A stretch of 64,000 bases of DNA from Bradyrhizobium sp. CSA112 (GTDB taxonomy: Bacteria; Pseudomonadota; Alphaproteobacteria; Rhizobiales; Xanthobacteraceae), in assembly GCF_029051645.1 (NCBI RefSeq), contig NZ_JAACFS010000002.1, positions 310,001-374,000 of the forward strand, in the 5' to 3' direction. Shown here piece after piece: positions 61,188 through 64,000 of the stretch (positions are counted from its first letter, which is position 1; each line of letters begins with the position of its first letter). The notes under the pieces are model-generated. The model was not told the DNA's origin, did not search any database, and saw only the letters and a list, made by a program, of their open reading frames with translations. Made by a program: the position numbers and the translations under genes.

Positions 61188-61379
61188 ATGGCTTTCAGCC
61201 CGTTCAAATTCCTGCAGGAAGTGCGCTCGGAGACCGCCAAGGTCACCTGGCCGACGCGCCGCGAGACGACGATCACCACGATCATGGTGTTCGTGATGGT
61301 TGCACTGGCTTCGATCTTCTTCTTCTTGTCGGATCTGATCATCCGCTACGTCGTCACTTTCCTCTTGGGCGTCCAATGA
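61188..61379 (+). CDS. secE: preprotein translocase subunit SecE
   Basis: A 63-residue SecE with the conserved amphipathic start FNFLQEVRSE-like FKFLQEVRSETAKVTWPTRR and a single membrane helix (TTITTIMVFVMVALASIFFF). SecE clamps SecY in the translocon. It is the short, one-helix alphaproteobacterial form. The stop overlaps the possible start of nusG (ATGATGA). Confidence 0.96.
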   Translation: MAFSPFKFLQEVRSETAKVTWPTRRETTITTIMVFVMVALASIFFFLSDLIIRYVVTFLLGVQ

Positions 61380-61930
61380 TGAGCACCGGAACCCTTACGA
61401 TGGACAAGCGCTGGTATATCGTTCACGCCTATTCGAACTTCGAGAAGAAGGTCGCGGAATCGATCCGCGAGCAGGCGAAGCAGCGCGGACTCGAGGAACT
61501 GTTCGATCAGGTGCTGGTGCCGACCGAAAAGGTCACCGAAGTGCGCCGCGGCCGGAAGATCGACGCCGAGCGCAAGTTCTTCCCGGGCTACGTACTGGTG
61601 AAGATGAAGCTGACCGACGAGGCGTTCCATCTCATCAAGAACACGCCCAAGGTGACCGGCTTCCTCGGCGCCGAAAACAAGCCGATGCCGATCTCCGAAT
61701 CCGAGGCGATGCGGATCCTGCACCAGGTGCAGGAAGGCGTCGAACGTCCGAAGGCGTCGGTATCGTTCGAAATCGGCGAGAACGTGCGGGTGGCCGACGG
61801 TCCGTTCGCGTCGTTCTCCGGCGTGGTTGAAGAAATTGATGAGGCGCGTTCGCGCGTGAAGGTCGCGGTGTCGATCTTCGGCCGCGCTACGCCCGTCGAA
61901 CTGGAATTCGGTCAGGTCGAGAAGGTCTGA
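61376..61930 (+). CDS. nusG: transcription termination/antitermination protein NusG
   Basis: A 184-residue NusG. N-terminal NGN domain MDKRWYIVHAYSNFEKKVAE, then VLVPTEKVTEVRRGRKID, FFPGYVLVKMKLTDEAFHL and the KOW domain NVRVADGPFASFSGVVEEID. Start at 61376 overlaps the secE stop; 61379 and 61400 (MDKRW) are alternatives and would give 183 or 176 residues. It couples RNA polymerase and ribosome and aids Rho. Confidence 0.95.
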   Translation: MMSTGTLTMDKRWYIVHAYSNFEKKVAESIREQAKQRGLEELFDQVLVPTEKVTEVRRGRKIDAERKFFPGYVLVKMKLTDEAFHLIKNTPKVTGFLGAENKPMPISESEAMRILHQVQEGVERPKASVSFEIGENVRVADGPFASFSGVVEEIDEARSRVKVAVSIFGRATPVELEFGQVEKV

Positions 61931-61938
61931 TTGATACT

Positions 61939-62057
61939 GTCATTGCCGGGCTAAAGCGCGAAGCGCGTCTTCGCGCTAGAAGACCGGCAATCCATCTGCT
62001 TCGTAACAATGCGTCTTACGAAGGTCGATGGATGCCCGGGTCAAGCCCGGGCATGAC
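61939..62057. repeat. palindromic intergenic repeat between nusG and rplK
   Basis: Starts GTCATTGCCGGGC and ends GCCCGGGCATGAC; inner hairpins GCGCGAAGCGCG and CAAGCCCGGGC. A dispersed repeat has inserted inside the conserved nusG-rplK gap. Confidence 0.8.
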
Positions 62058-62183
62058 GAGAAGGGAGGCGGCAACGCTTCCAAAGAGCCGTGGAAGGGGA
62101 CTGACGGTCGCCAGCCGTCATGCGAACCGTACCACGGTCCTGTGAAGCTTCCGGATTGTCCGGAGCAACATGAGGAGCAATAC

Positions 62184-62612
62184 ATGGCAAAGAAAGTGAC
62201 CGGATACCTGAAGCTTCAGGTCCCGGCCGGTGCGGCGAATCCTTCGCCCCCGATCGGTCCCGCGCTTGGTCAGCGCGGCCTCAACATTATGGAATTCTGC
62301 AAGGCGTTCAACGCGCAGACGCAGAAGGAAGAAAAGAACACCCCGATCCCGGTGATCATCACCATCTATGCGGACCGTTCCTTCACCTTCGAGATGAAGA
62401 CGCCGCCGATGTCCCACTTCCTCAAGCAGGCCGCCAAGATCCAGTCCGGTTCGAAAGCTCCGGGCCGCGACAAGGCCGGCCAGGTGACCAAAGCGCAGGT
62501 GCGCGAGATCGCCGAGAAGAAGATGAAGGATCTCAATTGTGATTCCATCGAGGCGGCCATGAAGATGGTCGAGGGCTCCGCCCGTTCGATGGGTCTGGAA
62601 GTTGCGGGGTAA
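62184..62612 (+). CDS. rplK: ribosomal protein L11
   Basis: A 142-residue L11. N-terminal [41 protein letters not shown]-terminal [20 protein letters not shown] and [12 protein letters not shown]. It binds the GTPase-associated part of 23S rRNA. GAGGAGCAA precedes the ATG. Six bases before rplA. Confidence 0.97.
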   Translation: MAKKVTGYLKLQVPAGAANPSPPIGPALGQRGLNIMEFCKAFNAQTQKEEKNTPIPVIITIYADRSFTFEMKTPPMSHFLKQAAKIQSGSKAPGRDKAGQVTKAQVREIAEKKMKDLNCDSIEAAMKMVEGSARSMGLEVAG

Positions 62613-62618
62613 CGGACC

Positions 62619-63311
62619 ATGGCAATCGGAAAACGTTTGAAGAAGGTCCGCGAGGGCATCGACCGCGAGAAGCTCTATCCGCTCGCGGATGCCATCAAGA
62701 TGATCAAGGAACGCGCCACGTCGAAGTTCGACGAGACGATCGAAATCGCGATCAATCTCGGCGTCGATCCGCGTCACGCCGACCAGATGGTTCGTGGCGT
62801 CGTCAACCTGCCGAACGGCACCGGCCGCACGCTGCGCGTCGGCGTGTTCGCCCGTGGCGCCAAGGCGGAAGAAGCCAAGGCAGCGGGCGCTGATGTCGTC
62901 GGCGCCGAAGACCTGGTCGAGAAGGTGCAGGGCGGCAATATCGATTTCGATCGCTGTATCGCCACCCCCGACATGATGCCGCTGGTCGGCCGCCTCGGTA
63001 AGGTGCTCGGCCCGCGCGGCATGATGCCGAACCCGAAGATCGGCACCGTGACGATGGACGTCACGTCCGCCGTAAAGGGCGCCAAGGGCGGCTCGGTCGA
63101 GTTCCGCGTCGAGAAGGCCGGCATTGTGCAGGCCGGTGTCGGCAAGGCGTCGTTCTCCGAGGAAAAGCTCGTGCAGAATGTGAAGGCGCTTGCCGATGCG
63201 GTGTCGAAGGCAAAGCCCGCCGGCGCCAAGGGCACCTATATCCAGCGCGTGGCGGTTTCCTCCACCATGGGCCCGGGCGTCAAGGTCGAGCCGGGCACGC
63301 TGCTCGGCTAG
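62619..63311 (+). CDS. rplA: ribosomal protein L1
   Basis: A 230-residue L1. Motifs [40 protein letters not shown] and [16 protein letters not shown], the signature of L1. It builds the L1 stalk and in many bacteria represses its own operon; a site was not identified here. Confidence 0.98.
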   Translation: MAIGKRLKKVREGIDREKLYPLADAIKMIKERATSKFDETIEIAINLGVDPRHADQMVRGVVNLPNGTGRTLRVGVFARGAKAEEAKAAGADVVGAEDLVEKVQGGNIDFDRCIATPDMMPLVGRLGKVLGPRGMMPNPKIGTVTMDVTSAVKGAKGGSVEFRVEKAGIVQAGVGKASFSEEKLVQNVKALADAVSKAKPAGAKGTYIQRVAVSSTMGPGVKVEPGTLLG

Positions 63312-63334
63312 TTCATTGCGGTTTACGTGAATAG

Positions 63335-63369
63335 AAAAGGGCGGAATCGGGAAACCGATTCCGCCCTTT
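63335..63369 (+). terminator. terminator after rplA
   Basis: A perfect 15-bp stem (63336-63350 with 63355-63369) closed by a GAAA loop. A short TTT ends the stem itself; no longer T-tract follows. Confidence 0.85.
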
Positions 63370-63456
63370 GCGTTTGACGACGCTTTGCGTAATCGTCGCC
63401 TGTGCCGGACTTGGCAAGAGGACTTGACAAGAAGGACTTGGCAAGAAGGAAGAACA

Positions 63457-64000
63457 ATGCCCGAGAAGGTCCTGATCTATTCGCGTTTTCCAAAGGCCCA
63501 GATGGAGCGTTTCGGCGAACGGTTTGAACTCCTGAACGCCGCTGGCAAGCCGCCCAATGAAGTGTTTTCTGCCGAACAGCTCGCGGACATTCGTGCGATG
63601 ATCACGGCCGGCGGCACGCCGCTCGGCGCTGGCGCCATGGACATGCTGCCCAGGCTCGGCGCGATCATCTGCTACGGCACCGGCTATGACGGCGTCGATC
63701 TGGCTGCGGCGGCGAAACGCAACATTGCGGTCGGTCACAGCCCGGGGGCCAACGCGGCGTCGGTCGCCGACATCGCGGTTACTTTAATGCTGGCGGCCAC
63801 ACGGCGACTGCTCGTCGCGGACGACTACGTGCGGGGCGGGAGCTGGGCGGCTGCAAAACCATCGCCGATGATGCGCCCGCAGGCGGGCATGCTTGGCCGC
63901 AGAATAGGCGTCTACGGCATGGGCGAGATCGGCCGCAAGATTGCCGCGCGCGTCGCCGCCTTCGAGACCGAGGTCGGCTATTTCAGCCGCAGGCAGCACG
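63457..64000 (+). CDS. D-2-hydroxyacid dehydrogenase, 5' part only
   Basis: The frame is open from ATG 63457 to the window end, giving 181 residues. It starts MPEKVLIYSRFPKAQMERFG, with the catalytic-domain part TAGGTPLGAGAMDMLPRLGA, the Asp-rich GTGYDGVDLAAAAKRNIAVG, VADIAVTLMLAATRRLLVAD and the NAD motif GRRIGVYGMGEIGRKIAARV. Substrate-binding and NAD domains are as in D-isomer specific 2-hydroxyacid dehydrogenases. The active-site Arg and His lie partly beyond the window. Ribosome-binding site AAGGAAG precedes the ATG. Confidence 0.88.
   Translation, partial: MPEKVLIYSRFPKAQMERFGERFELLNAAGKPPNEVFSAEQLADIRAMITAGGTPLGAGAMDMLPRLGAIICYGTGYDGVDLAAAAKRNIAVGHSPGANAASVADIAVTLMLAATRRLLVADDYVRGGSWAAAKPSPMMRPQAGMLGRRIGVYGMGEIGRKIAARVAAFETEVGYFSRRQH

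Overview
The window looks like a chromosomal segment of a Bradyrhizobium-type alphaproteobacterium (order Hyphomicrobiales). The basis is the GC-rich coding sequence, an Omp2b/RopB-like porin, several tripartite-tricarboxylate (Bug) and LivK-type binding proteins, families of palindromic intergenic repeats, and the order tRNA-Tyr, tRNA-Gly, tRNA-Trp, secE, nusG, rplK, rplA. The genus is an inference from gene style, not from a marker search.

Layout. 1-18.5 kb holds the 3' end of a hydrolase gene, a MarR regulator, a large porin, two genes that each encode a double antidote-like DNA-binding protein, tRNA-Thr, a dienelactone hydrolase, a nickel/cobalt transporter, a Bug protein, a methyltransferase divergent from an AraC regulator, a three-gene membrane/lipid-like cluster (Mpo1-like, epimerase, isoprenylcysteine-methyltransferase-like), two tandem secreted alpha/beta hydrolases (one with a LysM domain), a sulfatase, two small secreted proteins and rlmB. 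18.7-31 kb holds tRNA-Tyr, a LivK-type receptor, a YCII protein, a tiny transcription unit for a 14-residue peptide with an extreme Shine-Dalgarno, tRNA-Gly, a fused double-receptor protein, a CoA-transferase, a frameshifted monooxygenase, a frameshifted CAP/RTX protein and a LysR/Bug divergent pair. 31-39.5 kb is an acyl-CoA type catabolic cluster: TetR regulator, acyl-CoA dehydrogenase, phosphotransferase, two short-chain dehydrogenases, a histidine phosphatase, a DMT exporter and a beta-lactamase-fold hydrolase.

39.6-59.4 kb is an integrated mobile element inside the 3' end of tRNA-Trp, bounded by a perfect 45-bp direct repeat. Its left part has the gene order of a phage-inducible chromosomal island (phage satellite): integrase and a ribbon-helix-helix regulator leftward, then rightward an AlpA-like excisionase, a primase, a RepA-like ATPase, an iteron-like repeat cluster (candidate origin) and a Nu1-like small terminase. 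No capsid, tail or large terminase gene was seen. The rest is cargo: microproteins, a candidate structured RNA, a two-gene TIR plus caspase-like module resembling the recently described type IV Thoeris defence, a secreted nuclease, an SOS-associated peptidase (frameshifted) and a complete type I restriction-modification operon. The element separates tRNA-Trp from the secE-nusG-rplK-rplA housekeeping genes that close the window, followed by a truncated 2-hydroxyacid dehydrogenase gene.

Five small or accessory genes carry single-nucleotide frameshifts (monooxygenase, CAP/RTX, zinc-ribbon, Rap1a-like, SRAP). They may be real decay or sequence errors; the sequence alone cannot decide.
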